DNA of 64,000 bases from Cylicocyclus nassatus (taxonomy: Eukaryota > Nematoda > Chromadorea > Rhabditida > Strongylidae). The stretch spans positions 26,017,676 to 26,081,675 of the forward strand of contig CATQJL010000316.1 in the NCBI GenBank assembly GCA_958299035.1, in the 5' to 3' direction. A model generated the notes under the pieces. The model saw nothing but the letters and a program-made list of their open reading frames with translations. It had not been told where the DNA came from and ran no database searches. Below, in pieces: positions 53,061-62,923 of this stretch (positions within the stretch are counted from its first letter, which is position 1; each line of letters opens with the position of its first letter). The position numbers and the translations under genes are program-made.

Positions 53061-53628
53061 CCCTAATTTCCGGGGTATAAGGCGCACCCACCGCAGCGAA
53101 CGATGGCGCGAAAACGCTTTCTAAATAATTGCTCTCTAAATCTAGAAAGCTGAAGACTCAATGTGCTGTGGTTCTTCTTCACTGCCCATAAATCATGCCT
53201 CCAAGTATTTTTCCCTGTTTATGCTTTGATATCGTTTCTACAGGTGGGAGGAAGGTGCCCTGGTATTCATGGTGTTTAGATGATTCTTTCTTTTATTTCC
53301 AATGATGTTATGGGTGCTACATTTGTGCTTTCCTTCTCTTCCAATGATGCTACTGGTACTGTAACTGTGCTATCCTTCACAATGATACCACTGATATTTT
53401 GAACGTTTTGTTCTATTCTTGTCGTTTTCGGAAAATCAAAAAATAGGTAGAGACTTGTTTTGAAACAAATCACTATTGAGAGGAAAACAGCAAAGAACGG
53501 GAGCAAAAAGCTATTGGTTGGAAGAGGTTGCTGTTGGCTGCTTGTGCGATGCCGCGCATCGCGAACGTCATAATACAACAGTCCGCGCGCGGTGAAAGCT
53601 ACTGCGCCTTATACCCCGGAAATTAGGG
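53061..53628. mobile_element. Tc1/mariner-like element (CCCTAATTTCCGGGGTATAA ends) nested in the TTAA MITE
   Basis: Termini CCCTAATTTCCGGGGTATAA and complement, extended to GGCGCA. TA flanks (53059-53060, 53629-53630). The empty site is seen in the sister MITE at about 26420 as AAAATTACTAT, proving the TA duplication. 568 bp. Contains a minus-strand ORF unrelated to a transposase. Confidence 0.88.
53276..53578 (-). CDS. Unrecognised membrane-anchor-like ORF inside the Tc1-like element
   Basis: 100-codon frame starting MYYDVRDARHRTSS, then one hydrophobic segment (FLLPFFAVFLSIVICF at about residues 24-40), then a polar Val/Ser/Glu-rich tail with a loose internal repeat (VTVPVASLEEKES / NVAPITSLEIKE). 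The layout resembles the N-terminus of a type II membrane protein. No family is recognised. It may be captured host sequence or chance. Confidence 0.3.
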   Translation of the reverse strand: MYYDVRDARHRTSSQQQPLPTNSFLLPFFAVFLSIVICFKTSLYLFFDFPKTTRIEQNVQNISGIIVKDSTVTVPVASLEEKESTNVAPITSLEIKERII

Positions 53629-53689
53629 TACTATCCACGTGAGATCCCCATGTGTCCAGACTTGTCTGGACATTGCCTTTAATGCCTTG

Positions 53690-54420
53690 AAGGAAGCATT
53701 GGTTACCGCAATTCAAGGTTCTCAATGCTTCCAATCTCACGGATTTTCTCCCCATCAGTTTGACTCCCACAGCTGTAGGTGATGGAGAAAGTACCGCGAG
53801 GAAACTACTTGCATGGCTTGAAAAATCCAAAACTGCTCCCCCTAACCAGCATGGTTTCGTGTCAGAATCTTCCACTGCTACTAGTCTTGCTGACTCACTG
53901 TTTGATTGGACTCTGGCATTGAAGAGAGGTAGGTCAGTAGATGCTGTTTACGTATATCTTTCTGAAGCTTTCGATCGATTGATCATAAAAAACTGTTGTG
54001 CAAGCTGGAACGAATTGGGATGAAAGGAAATTTACTGAATTGGTTCCAATCATAATAATACAAGGTAAGTAATACAGGCATAACAGTAAAAATAGAACAT
54101 CACTTTTGGATAGACAAGCCTGTGTCAGTGGGGTTCCCCAAGGAGTCCTTTCTCCGTTACTTTTTCTGATTTGTACCGCTAATCTCTCGTCTCCTGAAAA
54201 CACCAGAGCATGTAACAATCCAAATGTATGCGGATGATATCAAGATATACGGGAGATATAAAGAGGAAAATAGTGACGAAGCTCATTCTAAAACAAAGCT
54301 ATCTCTGGAAAGAATGGTAGACTGGGCATCATGCTCTGGCATCCCAGTTAACTTGAATAAATTTTTTGTTATACATTTAGGTTATGACCAAAATTCCGTT
54401 TATGAGATAAACTGGAGTAC
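53690..54420 (+). pseudogene. CR1-like LINE RT fragment
   Basis: Frames give LPISLTPTA (about 53745), LLAWLEKSKTAPPNQHGFVS (about 53800), SVDAVYVYLSEAFDRL (motif A remnant, about 53935), GVPQGVLSPLLF-like sequence (about 54125-54165), and VTIQMYADDIKIYG (catalytic YADD, about 54215). The end is cut at about 54425 by a Helitron-like insertion. Broken by frameshifts; a different family from 18842-21551. Confidence 0.8.
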
Positions 54421-54435
54421 TCTGGAAACCCCCAC

Positions 54436-54826
54436 GGGGGTGATCAGCATGCTCGATTACCCCCCTGTGCCAAATCCCAGCCCCGTAGCTCAAACTTTGC
54501 AAAAAAATCGATAAAATTGATAAAAGTAATGCACGATTTCAAAAACTAACATTGTATTCGAAATCCCCATGCTCACTTACCCCCCTGTGCCAACTCCCAA
54601 CCCCGTAGCTCAAATTTTGCAAAAAATCGATAAAATCGATATCGATCGATGACGAAAAATAGCCTATGACACCCGCCGGGGCCCGTAGTGTATGTGTGCC
54701 AAGTTTGGTCCGGATTGGTTCAGAAATGGAATTTTCTATTCTGAACATACGTACGGACAGACAGACAGACAGACATACAGACATACAGACAGACAGACAA
54801 ACAGACATTCAGCTTTATATATAAGA
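54436..54826 (-). mobile_element. Helitron-like element with palindromic end and internal duplication
   Basis: Minus strand starts TCTTATATATAAAGCTGA (54826), passes a long CTGT microsatellite and the CGATATCGAT tract, and ends in the GATTACCCCC/GGGGGTGATC palindrome at 54436-54464. The TTACCCCCCTGTGCC to CAAAAAATCGATAAAAT block occurs twice (about 54460 and 54575). Confidence 0.65.
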
Positions 54827-54929
54827 TAAGTTTTCGTTCTCTATTTCTGATTTTCTTGTTACTCTAACCAGTACAATAGTGGCCGACCACATTCCTTCAA
54901 TTTTACGCGAATCTGGGAAATTATTTTTA

Positions 54930-55105
54930 AAATTTGACTCCGTATACCTCATTACTCTGTGCGCTCCGAAAATTTTTTTTATGCTCCCTAAAATTTCCGC
55001 GGGCTCAGAACCCCGCAAATCCAGGAAAAGGGGGGCGTCAGCCACTTTATAAGGCTAAAATGAATTTTTTTAGAAATTTTAAAAATTATTTTAATTATTT
55101 AAGTG
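54930..55105. mobile_element. Fragment of the CAGTGGCGG hAT MITE
   Basis: Words CGCTCCGAAAATTTTTTT, TCCGCGGGCTC, AAGGGGGGCGT and TTATAAGGCTAA parallel 38400-38560. The termini are missing. Confidence 0.5.
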
Positions 55106-55369
55106 CAGCGGAAAATCTGTTGCCTGCTGCATCTCTAATTTTTACTGTTCCTTCTGGTGCACCTTTAAATGCATTGAAATAAATAGATAAATAAATGCCT
55201 ATGGTAAGTAAACTTTAGTTTGACGGTCGTCTTCTCGTTTCATTTCTACAAAATTTATCACAAGGCGTAACAGAAGTTTACTGCTTTACTATGACAATGA
55301 TAATTTGACTTGATCATAGCGTACACGTAGGACTTTCTTTCAAATTGCAGGATAGTCTTTCACAGACTG

Positions 55370-55870
55370 CGCTTTCCAGAGGCTCTAGTTTTCGAAAAAT
55401 ACTGAATTTAGCTCTTTTCAATCGGGTCTTCAATGCTAGATTAAGCAATTTTCAAAAACTAGGGCATCTGGGGAGCTGAAAATTTCTTGTAGTATACAGC
55501 TATATGAATAGAAACAACATAGCTTCGTTTTTGCAAAAACAAGAAAATTTTCGTTTTCTCGATGTTTAAATGGAGAAAAAATACAGCAACGGTATACATG
55601 TGTGTCTGATGTAGTGTGCAATTTTTATGAGCAAGTTGATTCAGGATTTTTCTGAACAAAGATATGAATTTTTCGCGTTTAACGCATCACTACGAATCAG
55701 ATTTTGGATGCAAACTCACAGTGGGCGAAGTTGGTGCGAAATTTTGCACACTATCTTATAGAGCTCGCTTTGCTCTATCGAATGGTACCGTGAAGCCCTG
55801 TAAAGAATGTGAGATGCATGACTTATCGCCGTAAGAAGTCAAAGTGTAACAAGACTTATGTAACAACTAA
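55370..55870. mobile_element. Partial mariner-like foldback, TTAGTTGTTACATAAG family
   Basis: Collinear with the flanks of PLE 2 (AAAACTAGGGCATCTGGGGA; GTAGTATACAGCTATATGAA; GTGCGAAATTTTGCA) and ends …AAGACTTATGTAACAACTAA before TA. It bridges the position where PLE 2 inserted in its sister, giving the empty site. Left terminus not found. Confidence 0.65.
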
Positions 55871-56092
55871 TAGTATGGTTGATAGAGGATGAAGTGTCGT
55901 TCGGATTCGGCAAGAAGGAAGGTAAAGCGAAGTCGTTTGTGATGAAAATATCTTAGGATGCTCCACCTGAAAAGCTTACAAATTTTCTGGAAGGGAATAA
56001 CAGTGCAATTTTTAAAGGCTGTCTTTATTTCGTTGTAGGTGCTCATCAACACAAGTTATGGACTTTTATCTAGAAATCCTGTAAGCGCTTAA

Positions 56093-56509
56093 AGGCAGTG
56101 TCTCACCAAAATTTAGTTGCCGAGATTTTTGTATTTTGCAAGCCTGTCGGACCCTGTCTAGCACTGTATGGGCTTAAAATCGCACGAAGTTCCCAAAAAC
56201 CCCGTTTTCTGGAGGCCACGTGGAAGCAACATGGACGAGTTGTACCTTCCAACTTCAGCCTCAGCCACAGTGGCAGCAACAGAGGGGAGGTGGATGCCAA
56301 GTGGAGGGACATGTTCAAACGCGTACGGGGGGAGACCGAAGGAGTCGTCCGCGCGCACCAACTCGCTCTCCGCGTACCACTTTGAGAGAATTTTTCTCAG
56401 CGTGGAGAGGGTCAAATTAAGTGGGACCTGTTGCATTGGCCTATTTAAAGCTCCCTATTACAGAATATGTGAAGATCCGCGCGACCTCAACTTTGGTGAG
56501 AGACTGCCT
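56093..56509. mobile_element. TTAA-type MITE, AGGCAGTGTCTCACC ends
   Basis: Starts AGGCAGTGTCTCACCAAA and ends TTTGGTGAGAGACTGCCT, with TTAA at 56089-56092 and 56510-56513. 417 bp. The several overlapping ORFs on both strands (for example 56168-56536) run through the terminal repeats and are not genes. Confidence 0.85.
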
Positions 56510-56915
56510 TTAAGCATTGTCCACATCTCCTTATAAAAACAGCTAAACGGTGAAGTATATATTTCCTGATAGCAGAGAACAAAACGGTTTACATACGTTT
56601 TCGCTGTCGTTGCTGTCCCAAAAGTTACAACTTTTTGAATTCAATTGTTAACTAAGTTTATAGACACATTGTATAATTCTATATTTCGCTTCTCTATCGA
56701 GTTTGTTTCTTTTATTTGAAATAAAAAAGCCATTAACAGGAAGGAGTACAAAATGGATCAAAAGTGAATGGTGCATAAATTGGGGCACACACCCTATGGC
56801 AAATGCTAAAAAAAATAAAGTGCCGCTGAAGGTCAATTAAGGCAAAAGAGGGCCATCCTCTCAGCTGGGTGGCATGGCGTTATGAAGCAAAGCTACGCCG
56901 CATTCGCCTGTGGTA

Positions 56916-57158
56916 CAATACCGCTCATAATTCGTCAAAAAAGTCGCCGGAGTGCGCCGCACTCCGCCACACTCCGCCGCACTCCGGCGCACTGCGCCGC
57001 ACTCCGCCACACTCCAACGCACACTAGCACACTCCGCCGCAGTCCGCCACTCTCCGACGCACTCCGGCGCACTGCGCCACACTCCGCCACACTCCGACGC
57101 ACTCTAGCGCACTCCGCCGCAGTCCGGCGACTTTTTTGACGAATTATGAGCGGTATTG
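56916..57158. mobile_element. 243-bp TA-flanked MITE with internal CACTCCGCCG minisatellite (copy 1)
   Basis: Termini CAATACCGCTCATAATTCGT with GTCAAAAAAGTCGCCGGA inside, and exact complement at the right; TA at 56914-56915 and 57159-57160. The middle is about 150 bp of 9-10 bp units such as GCGCACTCC and GCCACACTCC. Near-identical twin of the same length at 59281-59523. Confidence 0.88.
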
Positions 57159-57249
57159 TATGTAGAGCAGCCTGTTATATCCCCCTTGTTCTTCCACACT
57201 GGTTTCGTTGCGCTCTTGTAACAATCGTTGGGCATCTTCTTGCATTCTA

Positions 57250-57407
57250 CAATACCACTCACATAACTTGCAAAATTTCCGTGAATGTCGCGAAATTCCG
57301 AAAATTCCGCGAACTTTCCGGAATTTCGCGAAACTCCTGAAAGTTCGCGGAATTTTCGGAATTTCGCGACATTCACGGAAATTTTGCACATTCTGTGAGC
57401 GGTATTG
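57250..57407. mobile_element. 158-bp TA-flanked palindrome, CAATACCACTCA / CGCGAAATTCC type
   Basis: Outer ends CAATACCACTCA and TGAGCGGTATTG (related to the 243-bp family), TA on both sides, and the entire interior is a near-perfect palindrome of GTGAATGTCGCGAAATTCCG words. Related palindrome at 43790-43981. Confidence 0.75.
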
Positions 57408-58756
57408 TACTCGACGTGCTAACAACATTTCTTACATTGTTTTGCTGCTGGTGGCACATTGTAGGATAGAATATCTGCCAAATTACACGACTTTCGAATT
57501 TGAAAGAGAATTCATGAGAAGGCGATTTTGTAGCATCATAATCTGACGAACAATTCAAATAAAGCTCTGTGCTAAGCATGGCCCGATAGAGGTGTTCACA
57601 AAGTTTTCAACTCACAAAAATTTGCAGACAATTTCCGCAACAGTAGGGGAAAAGTGCAGGCGAAGTTGCGATTTTGATTGGTTCAGCTACTTCTATCTCA
57701 CTTTAGCTTTACTGTAAGACTCTCTAGTGCAAAATAAATAGGATTTTCGTAAAGACCGGAACCAAGAACCACTATGAGTGAAGTTTGCGGCCAATCCGAA
57801 AACCTCAATATTTTGACCAAATTTTGCGCCGAGGCCAAGAGTGAGGAGCGATCGCGCTATATCAATGAGTATTGCTTCTAAGAAGCCGGAAAAAATATGT
57901 AATGTATAAGTATGAGACAGGTGTCTAACGTGATTTTTGGGGGAATTACGGAGCAACTTTGGGGGAGCCAATTTTACGGCCTGAGCTTGCATGTTGGGGG
58001 GCTAATAACTCTGCGAATATTACAGCACGGGGCTGGGGTTTGTTTTATTCGACAGATCTCTAAAAATATGATTTTTAGAGAGAAGGTCGTAGAATAACAA
58101 ATTTCCATTAAAAGTGCCTAATTGACAGCCGAACTTGGGAAATCTGTCAATAAGGGCGATTTCGGCGCCTTATATATGTAAGAGTGGCAGGGCTGGGGTA
58201 ATCTCAGGTGGCCATTGACATGTAGTTTTGGTAGCACTAATTTTCTAGGGGCAGCTTGTGCCTAGAGATTCCCTGTAGGAGGCGCTATATAAAAGCGATA
58301 GTGCATATTTTGAATTTTTTCTCCGCGGAGAGTAGGGATGACGGGCTGGGATAGCCATTCTTCAGTTTGTATTCGAGGGAGACACCACATATAAATCGGA
58401 GAAAATGTAGGGGCTCCGCCTGTGGGAGCCTATCTATGAACCTTCCCGGACTTGAAAAAAAAACTTAGACACGCGATTTTTCCTCTTTCTCCCCCCTTTC
58501 TTTCTCCCCCCCTTAGACACGCGATTTTTCCTCTTTCTCCCCCCTTTCTTTCTCCCCCCTTATTTTTTCCCCTCTCTTTATTACCGCTTCGTGTACAGCT
58601 TCTCCCCGGCCATCTGGACCTGGTTAGGGGCTGAAACCGGCTAGGAAGGGGGTAAATAGGCTTAGAAAAACGCGATTTTCGCTTATTTTTCCTTATTTTC
58701 TTTAATTTTGATAGTGTTGTGGGAAATAAAGTGGGCGGAGCTTGTTTGGACGAGTT
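57408..58756. other. Unassigned sequence
   Basis: No coding support. G-rich words GGGGGAATTACGG and GGGGGAGCC at 57940-57970 and pyrimidine tracts near 58480 are the only notable composition features apart from the 48-bp duplication. Confidence 0.4.
58465..58560. repeat. 48-bp tandem duplication
   Basis: The unit beginning TTAGACACGCGATTTTTCCT and ending in a CT/C-rich run occurs twice head-to-tail (58465-58512, 58513-58560). Confidence 0.85.
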
Positions 58757-59247
58757 TTAGGTGTATAATAGCACTGGAAGTGAGGTTGCTCCGCACTTCT
58801 TCAAATTTTTCGCTGTTATTCGCTCATTTTGTAGAGTTGGGAGGAAAAGGGGGCGGGGCTTGCGGTTGAGTGGGCGGAGTCTAATGAAGTGAATGGAGCC
58901 TTGAGGTTTGAAGGTGGGTGTGTGAATCTTCAAAACTGGCAAAATCAAAGTTTTTGAGGTTGCGAAATCTCCAAATTCTCCAAATCTCTGATTTTATCGA
59001 TTTTCGGAATTTTGCAACCTCCAGAATATCGATTTTCGCCAATTTTCGAAATTTCGCAACCTCCACAATGTCGATTTTATCGATTTTTGACAATTTTTGG
59101 GAATTTTGCAACCTCCAGAACACCGACTTTATCGATTTTTGACGTTTTTTGAGGTTTGATAGTTCTCTAACTTCAAAATATCGATTTTATCGCTGTTGAG
59201 CTGCGAACTGTAAGCCCCGCCCACTTCTGATGTTATTATACACCTAA
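58757..59247. mobile_element. Mariner-like MITE, TTAGGTGTATAATA ends
   Basis: Left TTAGGTGTATAATAGCA, right TGTTATTATACACCTAA followed by TA; the left flank is TT rather than TA. The interior has tandem TCGATTTTCGGAATTTTGCA / ACCTCCAGAATA-like units (about 58970-59180), giving ORFs on both strands from the repeat (for example 58881-59123). Confidence 0.65.
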
Positions 59248-59280
59248 TATATGTATATTTCCTTCCACTCACTCCATATA

Positions 59281-59523
59281 CAATACCGCTCATAATTCGT
59301 CAAAAAAGTCGCCGGAGTGCGGCGCACTCCGCCACACTCCGCCGCACTCCGGCGCACTGCGCCGCACTCCGCCACACTCCAACGCACACTAGCGCACTCC
59401 GCCGCAGTCCTCCACACTCCGACGCACTCCGGCGCACTGCGCCACACTCCGCCACACTCCGACGCACTCTAGCGCACTCCGCCGCAGTCCGGCGACTTTT
59501 TTGACGAATTATGAGCGGTATTG
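59281..59523. mobile_element. 243-bp TA-flanked MITE with internal CACTCCGCCG minisatellite (copy 2)
   Basis: Same termini, TA flanks (59279-59280, 59524-59525), same length and almost the same internal repeat order as 56916-57158, with a handful of substitutions. Confidence 0.88.
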
Positions 59524-62500
59524 TATGCCTTAGGCCTAATACATAGTAACGTCAGAGGGATGCCCTCTTGGGATTTCTCTATCTAGTGTTTGCAACATGA
59601 TTACGAAGTCACCTCCCTTATTGCTAATGAAAACACGAACAGAGCGGTCTGTCAGAAATTAGGGGATTTCTTTACCAGTGTGATCGTCCGACTATGCCGG
59701 ACTCTCATACTTTGTTGCAAAACCTACTAATACATTGATCTCTACGAACTTTCATTAGCAGTGGGAAAGGGTTTTTGTTAATAAAAATGCTTTATAATTA
59801 AAACTATTTTTGTTTCGAAATGTGCTGATGATGAGCAAAAAGTATCTTTTTTATATCAATCTATTATCTATATCTTTTTTTTTCGATACCGCAATCCAAA
59901 TTCTGTACATGTACTCCACTCAGCGCCTCCTACGTGGCTCCACAACGTATTCTTCTCACAATGCCACTTATGTTGTTCTCTTTCTTAGCAATAGCACTGT
60001 TACCTAGACTTGATGCATTAGAACGATAGCCCCACACAAATCAAAATAGGAGGCCACCTAGAAATGAAGAGCCTTTCCCCGAAGAAAAAAAAAATAAAAT
60101 TTGTTCTTCCCTTTTAGTTAGTCAACGCAGTTGAGGGGACAACTATCTCCTTTCCCACAAACTACGGGTGAATACATTTCAACAACTAATTCCATTCTTT
60201 TCGGAGAAAGTTCTACAAATAACTTTGACGAATATTTTTGGGAGAAGGTTGCAAAACTCGCGCTTCTTCCTCAATGACAGCATCGGGAATGACATACACA
60301 TAACATTCCGCTCAGTAGCCAGCACTGCTGCCTACCGCCTCTACAATGACTGTAATTTTCTTCCAACCCTTCAAAAACGGACTGACTTACAAATAGTCTC
60401 CACACATAAATATGGAAAAAGCCTTGGAAACTTGCGCTTTTCAACTTGCGATTTTGCTTTTGCCGCCTTTGAATTTTACGGTTTCCCACTTAGTCGTTTT
60501 AGCCGCGTGAGTCATTTGATTGAAGTGCGCTTTGCTCCATGAGGACACCGCCCTCGTTACTATTTTGTCTTTAACGACGAGAGGAAAAGATTTGAACCCA
60601 AAATCCTATATGATAAACTTTGAGTGCAGAACAGATTAATGTAGAACTTTGAGTAGCTTATGAGAGCAACCTTTCGCCACCCTCACATTGGCATTAGGTG
60701 CGCATATGGTGCCAATAGGTTAAAAAAAAGTTGTGCACAATTTTTTTTTGAATGAATATTTTACGATTTCTCGTATTTTCAACTTCTTATTGCGAACATA
60801 ACATCAGACTCGGAGCCAAATTGCTTTTTGTGTATTGCAAACGAGTCATTTTGTTGAATCTTCAGTCTTATATCAAGTCTTTAGTCACAAATATCTCACG
60901 ATACTTTTCACTATGCCCTTCCTAATGTGCCCGTTCATACACTAAATTCAGAGTCATATCTTTACATGCGCGCTGCAAAAGGGGCGGTTAATTACTACTA
61001 AGCTAGAGAAATTTTTTAAGGGTGAAGCGCGAGCAAGACAGTTTTCTGCATGTCAGCCGTGTAGCAAAATGATAAGTATTACGTAGTATGGATGTAATTA
61101 GATATCTCCTTTGTTTTATTACCAACTAGCTTACATAACTGGCTACGCCTCGCATTACTTCTTCAGATTCAGCAAATTTTTCAATTTCAAAGCGCTTTAC
61201 CTGCTATGATATCTATGCCCATAACAAAATGCTTTACTTGTTAACTACAGCAGTCTAAATTTGGAGTTCATTTGACATGATTTTTGAAATCGTAATTCAA
61301 GATAGATAAAATCACTCTGTAAAAGCTAGTATGAATGGAATAAGGGACAGATCATATTGCAATAGTATAACACTTTCATCTACACTTGCTACTTCGAAAT
61401 TTCTGTTTGGTCTTAAAATGGCGTGCTTATTTTACAACTTAACAGGTTCGCTCGCTCCCACAAACGTTCTCGTAAGCATAGTGGGATAGGAGTGACTAGC
61501 ATATCACTATCCACAATCAGAACTTCCATTGTGCCTTCCTCTAATCGTTTGCTTTCTATCGTGTAGAGAACATCAGGACGCAAAGGAGTTCCAAGGCGAA
61601 GATTTGCAACACACCATGCACCTTCAACGTCACTATTTCACGTGGGTGAAAACTATTAGCGACCTAATGTCCTCTACCCCTCACTATCTATCCACTAATT
61701 GGACTGTGACAGAAGTGGATGTGGCCTAGATTATGTTTTCTTATATCGTTATATAGTCCAAAGTTCCTTCCATATTTCCACGTTTTACAACAAAAAAACG
61801 TAGCTTTCTCTAATTAAGTCATCAAATAAATTTAATAGATGACAATGCTCTGGTTCTTTATGCCAATATTAGTACGAACTCGCAACAGTATATCCAGTGC
61901 CTTTGACATACATGCTGACATGGAATTTACACTTATGAGAATTGCCCATAATGTTGCTTTACGGTCCTACATACCGCAGCATCGTATACTTCATTTTTGA
62001 GCGTATAAAAAGATCTACTTGAGAAGCGCTTCTTGTCACTGCGCTTTGCTTGCAAAAACTCACAATGGGATGTACCGCTACCGTTCACCCTCTTTCAGAC
62101 GAATGTCTAATAGACTTTTCTTTTCCCAGATGTACATAAACAAATCAATAATGATAAAAGGATCGAGCAAAAAGTAGTCTATCTTTTGCGCCGCGTCTCA
62201 TTTATAGGGGAACAAAATCCATCCTCTTCGCTTCACATACAGTCTAAAAGAAACAAACATCCTAAGTAACAATATACAGTTTGCCCCAGCCCCAACCAGG
62301 CCAAAAGTGGCATGGCGGGAGCCCGCGTAGCGAGGGTATTACAGCGCGCGTATGCAGCGCAAACCCTCAGCGCTGCGAGTGTCCAAATTTAGCCGACGGT
62401 TCGGCCGGATCCCGATTGGGGCGGACCGTGCGATTTTCATTTTGACATTTGCCACCTTATTGCCTGGCCCTGTGTTTGTTTAAAGCAATTTTATTGTGAC

Positions 62501-62923
62501 TGTATCATAACAAGCTTTTTTGCCCTGCACACTGATACGCTCTGTAGTTGCACCATCTCATTCAAGCTTTGCGTTTTCTTTTTTTTCCTCCACGAGCGCT
62601 CTCAAAATTGGTTCGTACAAGACGCTTTTGGGCAACCGATAACAAAGCCTCAGTCCGCCTCGTTTCAGACTGCATATTACAAAAGATGCGCATTGCTTGA
62701 GCAGATTCAAAATTTGCCGGAAGTTTATGACCAGCAACAATAGTTTATTTAAACGAATCAAACTTTGAGAAATTACTACCGATTCCTGATTATTGCACGT
62801 CAATAGTTGCAGGAATAAAAGTGCGCATTATATAAGAAAGGAATTGCAAACCGATGCGATAAATTTCCATAATTGCTAGACGCAGTCGGTGTAAATTTTA
62901 AAGAAATTCTTGTTTATAGTTCG
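59524..62923. other. Mostly unassigned; low-confidence ORFs and a GC-rich patch
   Basis: ORFs at 60168-60542 (124 aa) and 61529-61729 (66 aa, preceded by a plausible TATCGTGTAG acceptor) show no recognised family. A GC-rich patch at 62280-62474 ends TGCCTGGCCCTG, similar to the CAGGGCC hAT terminus, but no partner end or target duplication was found. No SL RNA or tRNA was seen. Confidence 0.35.

Larger units (their letters stand above)
52750..53678. mobile_element. TTAA-type MITE, AGGCAGCGTCC family, interrupted
   Basis: Starts AGGCAGCGTCCAACC and ends TCTGGACATTGCCT, with TTAA at 52746-52749 and 53679-53682. Without the nested element at 53061-53628 it is 361 bp, close to the 357-bp copy at 26114-26470, and the two are collinear. 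Confidence 0.8.

Noticed and set aside
56093..56536. Six overlapping ORFs on both strands as a gene
   Set aside because: All lie within a TTAA-flanked MITE and run through its terminal repeats.
56861..57139. Repeat-rich 73-85 aa proteins at 56861-57139 and 59244-59447
   Set aside because: They translate the CACTCCGCC minisatellite inside MITEs; open frames on both strands follow from the repeat period.
58881..59142. Phe/Asp-rich ORFs on both strands
   Set aside because: Translation of tandem TCGATTTT-type units within a mariner-like MITE.
62280..62474. GC-rich patch as an rRNA or structural RNA gene
   Set aside because: No recognisable rRNA or snRNA core words; its right end looks like an hAT terminus, so a transposon remnant is likelier.
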